Assembly (NCBI GenBank): GCA_907163345.1
Contig: CAJQUN010000007.1
Coordinates: 4,540,582 to 4,604,581, forward strand
DNA from: Haberlea rhodopensis
Taxonomy: Eukaryota > Streptophyta > Magnoliopsida > Lamiales > Gesneriaceae
Length of the DNA stretch: 64,000 nucleotides
Reading direction: 5' to 3'
Below, piece by piece: positions 34,700-47,720 of this stretch (positions within the stretch are counted from its first letter, which is position 1; every line of letters begins with the position of its first letter). The notes under the pieces were generated by a model that saw only the letters and a list, made by a program, of their open reading frames with translations, was not told where the DNA came from and searched no databases. The position numbers and the translations under genes are program-made.

Positions 34700-37600
34700 G
34701 AAACTAAACATAATCACATACCAGAGAATAGTTCCGGGTAGTGGTGCACCATATGCCGCTCCGTCTCCCACGTAGCCTCCTTGACACCCCTGCGATCCCA
34801 CTGAACCTTGATCATAGGTATCACTTTGTTCCGAAGTCTGCGGTCTACTCGATCCAAAATTCTAACAGGCCGTTCCACATAAGACACATCGGATTCTAAC
34901 TAAACCTCGGAAGGCTGCGACACATGAGATGGATCCGGCTCATACTTTCGCAGCATCGACACATGAAACACATCATGTATAACGGATAAAGAAGGTGGCA
35001 GAGCTAGTCGGTAAGCCAAAGTGCCGATGCGCTGCAAAATCTCATATTGTCCAACCTACCTCGGAGACAGTTTTCCGCGCATCCCAAATCGCACAACGCC
35101 TCTGAAAGGCGAGATCTTCAAAAAGACCTTATCTCCCAACTGAAATTCCAACGGTCTCCATCGTTTATTCGCATAAGCTGCCTGTCTGTCCTGGGCTGCT
35201 TTCATTTTCTGCCTTATCATCTTTATCTTCTCTTCCATTTCCCGAATCAACTCCGGTCCTACGACCGATTTGCGGTCCAAATCATCCCAACACAAGGGTG
35301 ATCTACACCGTCTGCCATAAAGGGCTTCGAAAGGGGCCATCTGAATGCTCGCCTGGTAGCTGTTATTATAAGAGAACTCTACCAAGGCCACTGAATCTTG
35401 CCAAGAAACATCGAACTCCAATACACAAGCCCTCAACATGTCCTCGAGCGTTTGGATGGTACGCTCGGTCTGGCCATCCGTCTGAGGATGATAAGCAGTG
35501 CTCAATCTAACTTCAGTTCCCAAGGCTGACTGAAGACCCTCCCAAAAATGAGATGTGAATCGTGGATCTCGATCCGACACTATAGAAATGGGGATCCCAT
35601 GCAATCTCACCACATCTCGAATATACAGTTGAGCCATCCTCAAAAAGGTGAAGGTCATGCTATAGGGAATGAAATGAGCTACCTTAGTCAATCGATCCAC
35701 AATCACCCAAAGAGCATCAAAACCTGAAGTACTCCTGGGCAAATGAGTCACGAAGTCCATGGAAATGTGTTCCCACTTCCACTTCGGTATCTCCAAGCTT
35801 TTCAACTCGCCGCCAGGTCTCTGTCTCTCTGCCTTAACCTGCTGGCAGATCAAGCACCTCTTAACAAAAGCGACGACATCACTCTTCATTCTTTTCCACC
35901 AGAACTGATCACGCAGATCATTATACATCTTCTTCCCGCCTGGGTGGATGCTAAGTCTGGTACTATGAGCTCGCTCAAAGATCCCTCTACGCAACCCCGG
36001 TGTACTCGGAACCACCCAACGGTTACCCAATCTCAAGGATCCGTCATCGGCCACTCTGAATTTCGTTGGCTGACCAAGATGTACTAAAGATAACCATCTC
36101 TGAACCTCATCATCTAACTTCTGAGCTCTCCTGATGTTCTCATAGATATCTGGCTCAGCTAACAAGGTCGATACATGCACAGGTGATGCATCTTTGTCGA
36201 AATCATAGCCTAGATGGCAATAGGAGGTCATCATAGCCGACAAATGGATGACATCCTCAGCAGAACTCCTCACTTTCCGGCTCAAAGCGTCTGCTGTCAA
36301 ATTAGCTTTTCCGGGATGGTACTCAATCTCACAATCATAGCCCTTGAGTAAGTCCATCCACCTTCTCTGCCTCATGTTCAGCTCCGCCTGAGTGAATAAA
36401 AACTTGAGGCTCTTGTGATCCGTGTAAATGGTAAATGAAGTACCATACAAGTAATGTCTCCAAATCTTCAGGGCGAAGATGATAGCCGCCAATTCCATGT
36501 CATGGACTGGGTATCTAGTCTCATGCGGCTTCAACTGCCTCGATGCATAAGCTACCACATGCTTATCTTGCATCAGTACACACCCAAGGCCCTGAAGTGA
36601 TGCATCGGTATACAAAACAAATCTGGAGTTTTCCGTAGGAATCACTAATACTGGCGCCGTCGTCAAACAATGCTTCAACTCCTGGAAGCTCTCCTCACAA
36701 GCTTCTGACCAAAGGAATGGTACTCCCATCTGGGTCAACCGTGTCAACGGCTTGGCAATCTTCAAAAAACCCTCGACGAAACGTCGGTAATATCCCGCCA
36801 AACCAAGAAAGCTCCATATCTCAGGTACAGAAGTGGGTGCAGCCCACTCCATCACAGCTTCAATCTTCCTGGGATCCACTAATATCCCGCTGCTAGATAT
36901 GACATGCCCCAAAAATACTACACTGCTCAACCAAAATTCACACTTGCTGAGCTTGGCATACAACTGGTGATCTCTGAGAATCTGGAGTACTGTCCTCAAG
37001 TGTTTCACATGCTCTTCCTCACTCCGGGAGTAGATGAGAATGTCCTCGATAAATACAATGACGAACTGATCAAGATACGGCTGAAATACTCTGTTCATCA
37101 GACTCATAAAGACCGCTGGAGCATTCGTCACGCCGAACGGCATCACTAGGAACTCATAGTGTCCATAAAGAGTCCGAAATGCCGTCTTCTGCACATCTTC
37201 CTCCCTGACTCGAATCTGATGGTACCCGGATCTCAAATCAATCTTGCTATATAACATGGTACCCTGTAACTGAACAAACAAGTCATCAATCCTTGGGAGA
37301 GGATACTTGTTCTTCACTGTGGCTTTATTAAGTTGCCGATAATCGATGCACAACCGCATCGAGCCATCCTTCTTTTTTTACAAAAAGAACCGGTGCGCCC
37401 CATGGCGATACGCTCGGGCGTATATATCCCTTATCAAGGAGGTCCTGCAACTGCTCCTTCAACTCTCTTAACTCTGCCGGTACCATCCTGTAAGGTGCAC
37501 GAGAGATAGCGGATGTCCCCGGTAATAACTCAATCCCAAACTCGACTTCTCTAGCCGGTGGGAATCCTAGGATCTCCTCTGGGAATACATCAGCAAATTC

Positions 37601-38250
37601 TGCTACCACTGGTACATCATCAACTCTCAATTCTTTATTCTTCCCAGAGGTGTCCACGGCATAGATGAGATAGCCCGTGTGGCCACGTTCCAACAATTGA
37701 GTCATCTTGATGGCTGAAATCAACGGAATCTTTGCACGAGAACCGTTGCCATAAAAAGTCCACTGTATTCCCGAATCAGGTCTGAACCTTACTGTTCTCT
37801 GCCGACAATCTACCACTGCCTGATATCTGTTCAGAATATCAATACCCACAATGCAGTCGAAGTCTGACATGCCTAACACAATCAAGTATGTCTTCAACTC
37901 GTTGCCCTCAAAATAAATGAGGCAGTCTGCCATAAACTGATCGGCAACAACATTTCTTCCAGTGGGTATCGAGACCATGAGAGGCGTGGGTAAAGAAGAC
38001 GTGCGCATATGGTGTCTCTCCACAAAGCCAACAGACACAAAAGAGTGGGAGGCACCTGTATCTATCAAAATAAAAGCAGGGTACGTAAATAAATGACACG
38101 TACCGGCGATCACCTCCTCCGGGGCTGCCTGGGCCTGCTCTCTAGTCAGCGCATACACCTGTCCCTGGGACGGTCCCACTGTCAGACCTCCCGATGGTCG
38201 AGGCACAAACTGCTGCCTCTGGTGCACTGTCCTGTCATCAAATCTCGGCT
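34700..38250 (-). pseudogene. pol: Unit C pol: protease to chromodomain
   Basis: Minus strand. The RT-RNase H-integrase frame is open over 767 codons (35056-37359). The protease frame (about 37370-38250) has LIDTGASHSF. The two are separated by extra T bases at about 37370-37380. RT reads FIEDIL, sharing the D-to-E change of unit A. RNase H keeps YTDAS. Integrase keeps the HHCC finger, the aspartates of MDFVTHLP and SDRDPRF, and PQTDGQTE. The frame stops near 35055, before the chromodomain, whose remains lie at 34720-34990 with a stop (CTAAACC). Confidence 0.9.
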
Positions 38251-39246
38251 GTTTCCCTGAAACTCTGACTGTCCTCCCCGAGTGGGGCAATACCGAGAGA
38301 TGTGGCCCATCTTGCCACAACTATAACAGGCAGGGCACTTACTCGAAGAATGTGGCCCTCCACAATTGTCGCACCTAAACTCCCCCGATCTATTTCCCTG
38401 CGTAGGCCCTCGGTTTGCTGACCAATTGTTCTTCTTGATCTCTTGCTTCTGACCATAAGATTTCTTCCCACTGAACCGTGAGGATGAAGAGGCACCACGA
38501 GGTTTAAATGGCTCTCCTCGGGGCCTCAAGCTATCAGTAGCTTGCCTCTGTTGTGGCACTTGTGGCGGTATAGCACTAGGATAGGCTCCAACTCCAATCT
38601 CCGCAGGCTCTGCTCTCGTGAGAGCATCGTCAAAGGAAGTGGGGTTATTGGTGATAACCCGGTCAAAAAGCTCCGGTCGCAACCCCTTCATAAAGTTCCT
38701 TATCTTTGCATGTCCACTGGTGGCAATGTGTGGAACATACCTCAGCAACGAGGAATAATGCATGGCATAGTCTGACACTGACATGTTCCCTTGTTTCAAG
38801 CTTGCAAACTCGTCTTCCTTCGTCTGTCTCGCCGCCGCAGAGAAGTACCGGTTCAGAAACCGGGTTCTGAAGAGCGTCCAATCGATCACTGCACCCTGTG
38901 CTCTCAGTTCCATTACCGTGCTCCTCCACCACATGGAAGGTTTCTTTGCCAACTGGAACACCGCCAGCCTCAGCCATGCTGTAACAGCACAAGGAGCCGA
39001 TACAAATATCTGTTCAAGCCTTTCTAGCCACTCCTCAGCCTCCTCTCCTGATTCTGTCCCCTCAAACCGGGGCGGGTGGTAAGACAGAAACTGAATCAAG
39101 CTGATCTCACCAGGTAGTAATAACTGAGCCACTGGCTCCATGCCTACAGCTGGTGGAGGTAGAGGGTTTGCCTGACCAATGCTAGCGTTCACGCTCCCAA
39201 CATCACTAACCTCTTCATTAAGGTTCCCCACGTTCATAGCAGCCAT
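38251..39246 (-). pseudogene. gag: Unit C gag
   Basis: Starts at ATG 39246 (MAAMNVGNLNEE), after CAG. The capsid region is uninterrupted and both zinc knuckles are complete (CDNCGGPHSSSKC and CYSCGKMGHISRYC). It leaves the pol frame at the same lost base as unit A (about 38246-38252). It is otherwise almost identical to unit A gag. Confidence 0.9.
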
Positions 39247-39443
39247 GCTGTAACACAAAGGTTAACAACAATTCCAAAACAATATATATGTTATGCCGTT
39301 AGATAACAGGAATGATAATAAGCATGTTAGTATAACAGTATATACAACAATATGCATCACATGCATAAACATGCTTCAAATGTAAGCACCTAGCCAATCC
39401 TGCTAAGGCTACCCTTCACTCGTTCCCGGGTTCTCTAACCACT

Positions 39444-39455
39444 GCTCTGATACCA
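39444..39455 (-). other. Primer-binding site (unit C)
   Basis: TGGTATCAGAGC on the minus strand, next to LTR D. Confidence 0.9.
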
Positions 39456-39459
39456 CTAA

Positions 39460-40836
39460 TGTAAGGACTCTAGTTCCTTAAGTGCGGATTAAGGGCATAA
39501 TTAGAGCTAATATAAATTATCAGAGTAAAATAATCGTGTTGAGACTATGAGCCTTAAGAGTTACATGCCAAATCAAGGACTATCAATGGATTAATTACAT
39601 TTCCAAATCAAAATGAATGTTATCAACTATAGTTTTACACTACTCCTAGAGTAGACACTATAGAAAAGTAATCATGTCCTTCTTTTCCCAAAAGTGTTCT
39701 TCTCAAGCTCACCGCCTCAACCCGCCTTAGCCCTTCTTATCATGCCAAAAGTGTACCTACAAGGACATCCCCCAAACATGAGCAATAATATCATTCATAT
39801 TCAACACAATATGAATATAAGGCGTAAATGCATAAATCACAATAAAACACTTCATGTTTTTCCCATGCATTTAAACGCTTCCAGTTTGGTTGTCCCTGTA
39901 CCATAACTCATGAGTATAATCAATAGATTATTTAATGGTCTACACATGTCATGATATAATACCATTTCATCATTACCAAATACCAATCACCAATCCCTAG
40001 TCTGTTCATCACAATGTATTTTAATGCCCCTCGCTCATTTACATATAGGCGGCATAGAATAACCTCGCTTCAATGGACATGCGGCGCTCCCACCCCTCGC
40101 TTCACATTGAGCGGCAAATATTCTTTCCTCGCCCTATATGATAACCTCGCTCAAATGTGACATGCGGCGCTCCCAGCACTCGCTTCACATTTAGCGGCAA
40201 CAATTCAAATAGCGGCAAGCATTAAAATCATCAAGGGATGACCACGACTCATGGGATGTGCACCAATAACCATCATATGCATATACAATTATCATGCATA
40301 ATTCGACATGTATTTGCATCCACAATGCATAATCTCATATATACTCGCATCCACAATGCATAAACAATGAATATATTAGATAGATGTACCGTTGGGCACC
40401 CGTACGTCTTCTACGTACCTTTCCAAAAGTGGAATTGATATGGCTTCACTTCCTTGGTTGCGTCGCTACCTAGGATGGTTCTACACAATCACACAATCCC
40501 ATATTAGAAGCCAAATAATAGTCAAATACCAAAAATTTGTCAAAAGAATTCATTTGCCAAAATTTCACTGCTGGCGATCGATCGCTTCGCTGAGGCGATC
40601 GATCGCGCCAAACATGGCGATCGATCGCCTACCTCATATTTTGACACTGCCCCTCGGCGATCGATCGCGCCATTTCAGGCGATCGATCGCCTACTCTGTG
40701 ATTTTGGTACTGCCCATTGGCGATCGGTCGCCTCATTTCAGGCGGTCGATCGCCTCGCACAGACTCGCGAGTTTCCACCATTAATGCACACCAAAACCTT
40801 CCCAACTCATACCATTACTCCTCCCACCAACCCAAC
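39460..40836 (-). repeat. LTR D, cut by element 5
   Basis: Begins TGTAAGGACTC next to the PBS and runs in step with LTR A/B/F up to ACCAACCCAAC, where element 5 starts. The rest of LTR D is not found after element 5. It carries a seven-copy CGATCGAT array (40575, 40596, 40618, 40658, 40680, 40721, 40743) that lacks one unit, and the GTACGT inverted repeat at 40402-40418. Confidence 0.9.
40573..40753. repeat. CGATCGAT palindrome array (LTR D, one unit lost)
   Basis: Spacings are 21, 22, 40, 22, 41 and 22. The 30-bp step of LTR A has been removed cleanly between two copies. Confidence 0.93.
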
Positions 40837-41006
40837 TGTAAGGACCCTAATTCCTTAAGTGCGATTCAAGGGCATAATTAGAGCTAACATATAAAATCAG
40901 AGTGTAAATGATCGTGTTGAAACAATGAGCCATAAGAGTTACAAGCCAAAATAAGGACTATCAATGGATTAATTACACTTCCAATCAAAATAATGAATGT
41001 TATCCA

Positions 41007-41043
41007 CTATAGTTTTACACTACTCCTAGAGTAGACACTATAG
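41007..41043 (-). other. Nested hairpin near LTR 3' end (element 5 form)
   Basis: The outer 7-bp stem CTATAGT/ACTATAG encloses CTACTC-CTA-GAGTAG. Same position as 3355-3387, 11220-11254, 20628-20664 and, in the plus-strand element, 61268-61289. Confidence 0.65.
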
Positions 41044-41953
41044 AAAAGTAATCATGTCCTTCCTTTCCCAAAAGTGTTCTTCTCAAGCTCACCGCCTCAA
41101 CCAGTCTTAGCCCATCTATCGTGCCAAAATATACCTACAAGGACAACCCCCAAACATGAGCAATGATATCATTCATATGCAACACAATATGAATATAAAG
41201 CGTAAATGCATAAATCATAATAAAACACTTCCTGTTTTCCCCATGCATTTTAAACGCTTCCAGTTTGGTTGTCCCTGTACCATAAATCATGAGTATAATC
41301 AACAGATTATTTAATGGTCTACACATGTCATGACACAATACCATCTCATCAAAACAAAATACCAATCACCAATCCCTAGTCTGTCCATCACAATGTATTT
41401 TAATGCCCCTCGCTTATTTACATATAGGCGGCATAGAATAACCTCGCTTCAATGGACATGCGGCGCTCCCACCCCTCGCTTCACATTGAGCGGCAAATAT
41501 TCTTTCCTCGCCCTATATGATAACCACGCTCAAATGTGACATGCGACGCTCCCACCCCTCGCTTCACATTTAGCGGAAACAAACCAAATAGCGGCAAGCA
41601 TTAAAATCATCAAGGGATGACCACGACTCATGGGATGTACACCAATAACCATCATATGCATATACAATCATCATGCATAATTCAACATGTATTTGCATCC
41701 ACAATGCATAATTCCACATATACTCGCATCCACAATGCATAAACAATGAGTATATTAGATACATGTACCGTTGGGTGCCCGTACGTCCTCTACGTACCTT
41801 TCCAAAAAGTAGGATGTGGTAGGACTTCAATTCCTTGGCTGTGTCGACACCTGGGATGGTTCTACATATTCACACAAATCAATATTAGAACCCAATAATA
41901 GTCCGATACCAAAAATCCTACAATAAAATCCAAAAACATCATATTTTGTGACA

Positions 41954-42163
41954 CGCGATCGATCGAGGCAAAGGGCCGATCGATCGCGAGATCACACTGC
42001 CTGAACATCAATTTTTGCTCTTTCGGCGATCGATCGCCACATTTGGCGCGATCGATCGCCACCCTCGCCGATCGATCGCCCAAATGTGGCGATCGATCAC
42101 CATAAGCTTCTGGAGCACACTGCCTTCTCGCGATCGATCGCCAAAAACGGGCGATCGATCGCC
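41954..42163. repeat. CGATCGAT palindrome array (element 5 3' LTR)
   Basis: Starts at 41956, 41977, 42027, 42049, 42069, 42090, 42131 and 42152. Confidence 0.95.
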
Positions 42164-42903
42164 GAGCCCTGTGTCGCGAAAAATCGCCATTAATGCTTCC
42201 AAACTCCATTCCAATCCATACCAACTCCTCTACCAACAAACCAATAACATTAAACACATAATAACCTTCCATAAACACTTTAAACATCTCAAAAACTCAA
42301 CATTCAACCAAAGTAATACCAACCCCAACAAACCCTTTTCAAAACCCTTCAAAACCATTTCAAACTCAAATAAAACACTACAAAATCAACAATGAGGTAT
42401 CCATACCTCTTGGGGACTTCAAATCTCCCAATAAACTCCACAAATCAAGGTTTTTGGAAGGATTCTCTTCCCCCTAAGCTCAAACTCGAAAATGAGGAGA
42501 GAAGGGTTTGTGGGGAGTGATTTTGGGGGATTTAGTAAAGTGTTTTGGTAAAGGTGGGGGTAGAGGTTTTAAAACAAGTCCAATTGTATCCCCACAACTA
42601 ACATGATGTATTAAACATCCCAACATGATATTTAAAAAGGCATTTCACCAAAATGCATCATAATCACAATTAAACTCATGCTTTCCATTTAATTGATAAT
42701 CATAACAAATAAATCATGCTAATATACAATTCTCCCATCATGCACAACATGTACCCTGAAATGCACTCCCGGGTCACCCTTTCCATGTGACCATGCATTT
42801 CCATAAGATAAATAAATCCAACACATAATTAATTACCACCATAATTAATCATATAAACACAATTAATGCCCAAATTGCAATTAATCATTTCGGGGATATC
42901 ACA

Positions 42904-42916
42904 ATACTCCCCTACT
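42904..42916 (-). other. Polypurine tract (element 5)
   Basis: AGTAGGGGAGTAT on the minus strand, adjoining the 3' LTR. Confidence 0.85.
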
Positions 42917-42973
42917 TATAAGATATCCTCCTCGAAATCACATGCACTTACCCCCAAAAGAAACTAAACATAA

Positions 42974-43162
42974 TCACATACCAGAGAATAGTTCCGGGTA
43001 GTGCTGCACCATATGCCGCTCCGTTTCCCACGTAGCCTCCTCGACACCCCTGCGATCCCACTGAACCTTGATCATAGGTATCACTTTATTCCGAAGTCTA
43101 CGGTCTGCTCGATCCAGAATTCTAACAGGCCGTTCCACATAAGACACATCGGATTCCAACTG
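42974..43162 (-). pseudogene. Element 5 chromodomain (out of frame)
   Basis: The minus-strand frame reads SYVERPVRILDR, then KVIPMIKVQWD, then VEEATWETE and a final HYPELF. This is the pol C-terminal chromodomain of chromoviruses, which binds modified histone tails. It is complete, but a lost base near 43163 (CCAACTGACC where LTR-unit sisters have CTAACTGAACC) separates it from integrase. Confidence 0.85.
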
Positions 43163-46100
43163 ACCTCGGAAGGCTGTAACACATGAGATGGATCTGGCTC
43201 ATACTTTCGCAGCATCGACACATGAAACACATCATGTATACCAGATAAAGAAGGAGACAAAGCCAGTCGGTAAGCTAAGGTGCCAATGCGCTGCAAAATC
43301 TCGTATTGCCCAATATACCTCGGAGACAGTTTTCCGCGCATCCCAAATCGCACAACGCCTCTGAAAGGTGAGATCTTCAAAAAGACCTTATCTCCCAACT
43401 GAAATTCCAACGGTCTCCGCCGTTTATTCGCATAAGCTGCCTGTTTGTCCTGGGCTGCTTTTATTTTCTGCCTTACCATCTTTATCTTCTCTTCCATCTC
43501 CCGAATCAACTCCGGTCCTCCGACCAATTTGCGGTCCAAATCATCCCAACACAAGGGTGATCTACACCGTCTGCCATAAAGAGCTTCAAAAGGAGCCATC
43601 TGAATACTCGCCTGGTAGCTGTTATTATAGGAGAATTCTACCAAGGCCACTGAATCTTGCCAAGAAACATCGAACTCCAATACACAAGCCCTCAACATGT
43701 CCTCGAGCGTTTGGATAGTACGCTCGGTCTGGCCATCCGTCTGAGGATGATAAGCAGTGCTCAACCTGACTTCAGTTCCCAAGGCTGACTGAAGACCCTC
43801 CCAAAAATGAGATATGAATCGTGGATCTCGATCGGACACTATGAAAATGGGGATCCCATGCAATCTCACCACATCTCGAATATACAACTGCGCCATCCTC
43901 AAAAAGGTGAAAGTCATACTATAGGGGATGAAATGAGCTACCTTAGTCAAACGATCCACAATCACCCAAATAGCATCAAAACCTGAAGTACTCCTCGGCA
44001 GGTGAGTCACGAAGTCCATGGAAATGTGTTCCCACTTCCACTTTGGTATCTCCAAGCTTTTCAACTCGCCACCAGGTCTCTGTCTCTCTGCCTTAACCTG
44101 CTGGCAGATCAAACACCTCTTAACAAAAGTGACGACATCACTCTTCATTCTTTTCCACCAAAACTGACCATGCAGATCTTTATACATCTTCTTCCCGCCG
44201 GGGTGGATGCTAAGTCTGCTACTATGAGCTCTCTCCAAGATCCCTCTACGCAACTCCGGCGTACTCGGAACCACCCATCGGTTATCCAATCTCAAGGATC
44301 CGTCATCGGCCACTCTGAATTTCGTTGGCTGACCAAGATGTACTAAAGATAACCACCTCTGAACCTCATCATCTGACCTCTGAGCTCTCCTGATGTTCTC
44401 ATAGATATTAGGCTCAGCTAACAAGGTCGATACATGCACTGGTGATGCATCTATGTCAAAATCATAGCCTAGATGGCAATAGAAGGTCATCATGGCCGAC
44501 AAATGGATGAAGTCCTCAGCAGAACTCCTCACTTTCCGGCTCAAAGCGTCTGCTGTCAAATTAGCCTTTCCAGGATGGTACTCAATCTCACAATCATAGT
44601 CCTTGAGTAAGTCCATCCACCTTCTCTGCCTCATGTTCAGCTCCGCCTGAGTGAATAAAAACTTGAGGCTCTTGTGATCCGTATAAATGGTAAACGAAGT
44701 ACCATACAAATAATGTCGCCAAATCTTCAGGACTAAGATGATAGCCGCCAATTCCAAGTCATGGACTGGGTATCTAGTCTCATGCGGCTTCAACTGCCTC
44801 GACGCATAAGCTACCACATGCTTATCTTGCATCAGAACACACCCAAGGCCCTGAAGTGATGCATCGGTATACAAAACAAATCTGGAGTTTTCCGTAGGGA
44901 TCACTAACACTGGCGCCGTGGTCAAACGGTGCTTCAACTCCTGGAAGCTCTCCTCACAAGCTTCTGACCAAAAGAATGGTACTCCCTTCTGGGTCAACTG
45001 TGTCAATGGCTTGGCAATCTTCGAAAAGCCCTCGACGAAGCGTCGGTAATATCCGGCCAAACCAAGAAAGCTCCGTATCTCAGGTACAGAAGTGGGTGCA
45101 GCCCACTCCATCACAGCTTCAATCTTCCTGGGATCCACTGATATCCCGCTACTAGATATGACATGCCCCAGAAATACTACACTGCTCAACCAAAATTCAC
45201 ACTTGCTGAGCTTGGCATACAACTGGTGATCTCTGAGAATCTGGAGCACTGTCCTCAAGTGTTTCACGCGCTCTTCCTCGCTCCGGGAATAGATGAGAAT
45301 ATTGTCGATGAACACGATGACGAACTGATCAAGATAGGGTTGGAATACCCGATTCATCAAGCTCATAAAGACCGCTGGAGCATTCGTCACGCCGAACGCC
45401 ATCACTAGGAACTCATAATGTCCATATCGAGTCCGAAATGCTGTCTTCTGCACATCTTCCTCTCTGACTCGAATCTGATGGTACCCGGATCTCAAATCAA
45501 TCTTGCTATATAATATGGTACCTTGCAACTGATCAAACAAGTCATCAATCCTTGGGAGAGGATACTTGTTCTTCACTGTGGCCTTATTCAGTTGCCGGTA
45601 ATCGATACACAACCTCATCGAACCATCCATCTTTTTCACAAAGAGAACCGGTGCGCCCCATGGCGATACGCTCGGGCGTATATATCCTTTGTCAAGGAGC
45701 TCCTGCAACTGCTCCTTCAACTCTCTCAACTCTGCCGGTGCCATCCTGTAAGGTGCACGAGAGATAGCGGATGTTCCCGGTAACAACTCGATCCCAAACT
45801 CAACTTCTCTAGCCGGTGGGAAACCTGGGATCTCTTCTGGGAATACATCAGCAAATTCTGCTACCACTGGCACATCCTCAACTCTCAGTTCTTTATTCTT
45901 CCCAGACGTGTCCATGGCATAGATGAGATAGCCCGTGTGGCCACGTTCCAACAGTTGAGTCATCTTGATCGCTGAAATCAACGGAATCTTCGCACGAGAA
46001 CCGTTGCCATAAAAAGTCCACTGAACTCCCAAATCAGATCTGAACCTCACTGTTCTCTGCCGGCAATCTACCACTGCCTGATATCTGTTCAGAACGTCAA

Positions 46101-46720
46101 TACCCATGATGCAGTCGAAGTCTGACATGCCCAACACAATCAAGTATGCCTTCAACTCGTTGCCCTCAAAATAAATGAGGCAATCTGCCATAAACTGATC
46201 GGCAATGACATTTCTTCCAGTGGGTGTCGAGACCAAGAGAAGCGTGGGTAAAGAAGACGTGCGCATATGGTGTCTTTCCACAAAGCCCACAGATACAAAA
46301 GAGTGGGAGGCACCTGTATCTATCAAAATAAAAGCAGGGTACGTAAATAAATGACACGTACCGGCGATCACCTCCTCTGGGGCTGCCTGCGCCTGCTCTC
46401 TGGTCAGTGCATACACCTGTCCCTGGGACGGTCCCACTGCCTGACCTCCCGATGGTCGAGGCACAAACTGCTGCCTCTGGTGTACTGTCCTGTCATCAAA
46501 TCTCGGCCTGTTGCCCTGAAACTCTGACTGTCCTCCCCAGGTGGGGCAATACCGAGAGATGTGGCCCATCTTGCCACAGCTATAACAGGCAGGGCACTTA
46601 CTCGAAGAATGTGGCCCTCCACAATTGTCGCACCTTGGCTCTCCCGGCCTATTTCCTTGCATAGGCCCTCGGTTGGCTGACCAATTGTTCTTCTTGCCCT
46701 CTTGCTTCTGCCCAAAGAAT
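43163..46720 (-). pseudogene. pol: Element 5 pol: protease, RT, RNase H, integrase
   Basis: The longest open frame in the window, about 1190 codons on the minus strand (43081-46662). In order it has the gag zinc knuckles (about 46550-46640), protease LIDTGASHSF (about 46300), RT, RNase H (YTDAS, TDHKS), integrase HHCC finger, core aspartates (MDFVTHLP, SDRDPRF) and PQTDGQTE, and the C-terminal domain up to VFHVSMLRKYE. RT reads FIDNIL: the second active-site aspartate is asparagine (GAC AAT at 45301-45306). That should abolish polymerisation in cis, although the element could have moved with RT supplied by another copy or mutated afterwards. Confidence 0.93.
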
Positions 46721-47504
46721 TCTTCCCACTGAACCGTGAAGATGAAGAGGCACCACGAGGTTTAAATGGTTCTCCTCGGGGCCTCAAGCTATCATTAGCT
46801 TGCCTCTGTTGTGACACCTGTGGGGGTACAGCACTTGGATAGGCTCCAACTCCAATCTCCGCAAGCTCTGCTCTCGTGAGAGCATCATCAAAAGAAGTGG
46901 GGTTATTGGTAATAACCCGGTCAAAGAGCTCCGGTCGCAACCCTTTCATGAAGTTTCTCATCTTCGCATGTCCGTTGGTGGCAATGTGTGGAACATACCT
47001 CAACAACGAGGAATAATGCATGGCATAGTCTGACACCAACATACTCCCTTGTTTCAAGCTTGCAAACTCATCTTCCTTCGTCTGTCTCGCCGCCGCAGAG
47101 AAGTACCGGTTCAGAAACCGGGTTCTGAAGAGTGTCCAATCAATCACTGCGCCCTGTGCTCTCAGTTCCATCACCGTGCTCCTCCACCACATTAAAGGTT
47201 TATTTGCCAACTGGAACTCCGCCAGCCTCAGCCATGCTGTAACATCACAAGGAGCCGATACAAATATCTGTTCAAGCCTTTCCAGCCACTCCTCAGCCTC
47301 CTCTCCTGATTCTGTCCCCTCAAACTGGGGCGGGTGGTAAGACAGAAACTGAGTCAGACTGATCTCACCAGGTAGTAATAACTGAGCCACTGGTTCCATG
47401 CCTACTGCTGGTGGAGGTAGAGGGTTTGCCTGACCAATGCTAGCGTTCACGCTCCCTACATCACCAACCTCTTCATTGAGGTTCCCCGCGTTCATAGCAG
47501 CCAT
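46721..47504 (-). pseudogene. gag: Element 5 gag, capsid part
   Basis: Starts at ATG 47504 (MAAMNAGNLNEE), preceded by TTACAG-C. The capsid region is intact with EEAEEWLERLEQ and RYFSAAARQ. The frame slips near 46720-46730, where AAAGAATTCTTCCC replaces the sister sequence with one more T; the correct frame with both zinc knuckles continues in the pol frame. With that single base restored, gag and pol would be one polyprotein, as in related Tekay elements. Confidence 0.9.
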
Positions 47505-47505
47505 G

Positions 47506-47508
47506 CTG
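47506..47508 (-). promoter_or_regulatory. Splice-acceptor-like CAG before gag (element 5)
   Basis: Minus strand TTGTTGTTAACCTTTGTGTTACAG-C-ATG. A T-rich tract followed by CAG one base before the start codon, the same in units A and C. Confidence 0.35.
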
Positions 47509-47704
47509 TAACACAAAGGTTAACAACAATTCCAAAACAAATATATATATGTTATGCCGTTAGATAACAGGGATGATAATAAGCATGTTAGTATAACAGG
47601 ATATTCATCAATATGCACCACATGCATAAACATGCTTCAAATGTAAGCACCTAGCCAATCATGCTAAGGCTACCCTTCTCTCGTTCCCGGGTTCTCTAAC
47701 CACT

Positions 47705-47716
47705 GCTCTGATACCA
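47705..47716 (-). other. Primer-binding site (element 5)
   Basis: TGGTATCAGAGC on the minus strand, four bases from the LTR. Confidence 0.9.
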
Positions 47717-47720
47717 CTAA

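Larger units (their letters stand above)
40837..42903 (-). repeat. Element 5 3' LTR
   Basis: CGATCGAT array at 41954-42163 with the element-2 ladder (21, 50, 22, 20, 21, 41, 21). GTACGT-CCTCT-ACGTAC at 41781-41797. Nested hairpin CTATAGT/ACTATAG at 41007-41043. Confidence 0.94.

Noticed and set aside
35298..36087. Plus-strand open frames over pol regions (for example 35743-36087, with close copies at 23622 and 44002)
   Set aside because: They are antisense shadows of integrase and RT, recurring only because the pol copies are similar.
40832..40836. CCAAC as a confirmed TSD of element 5
   Set aside because: Only the left copy exists; the right flank is unrelated internal sequence, so the duplication cannot be shown.
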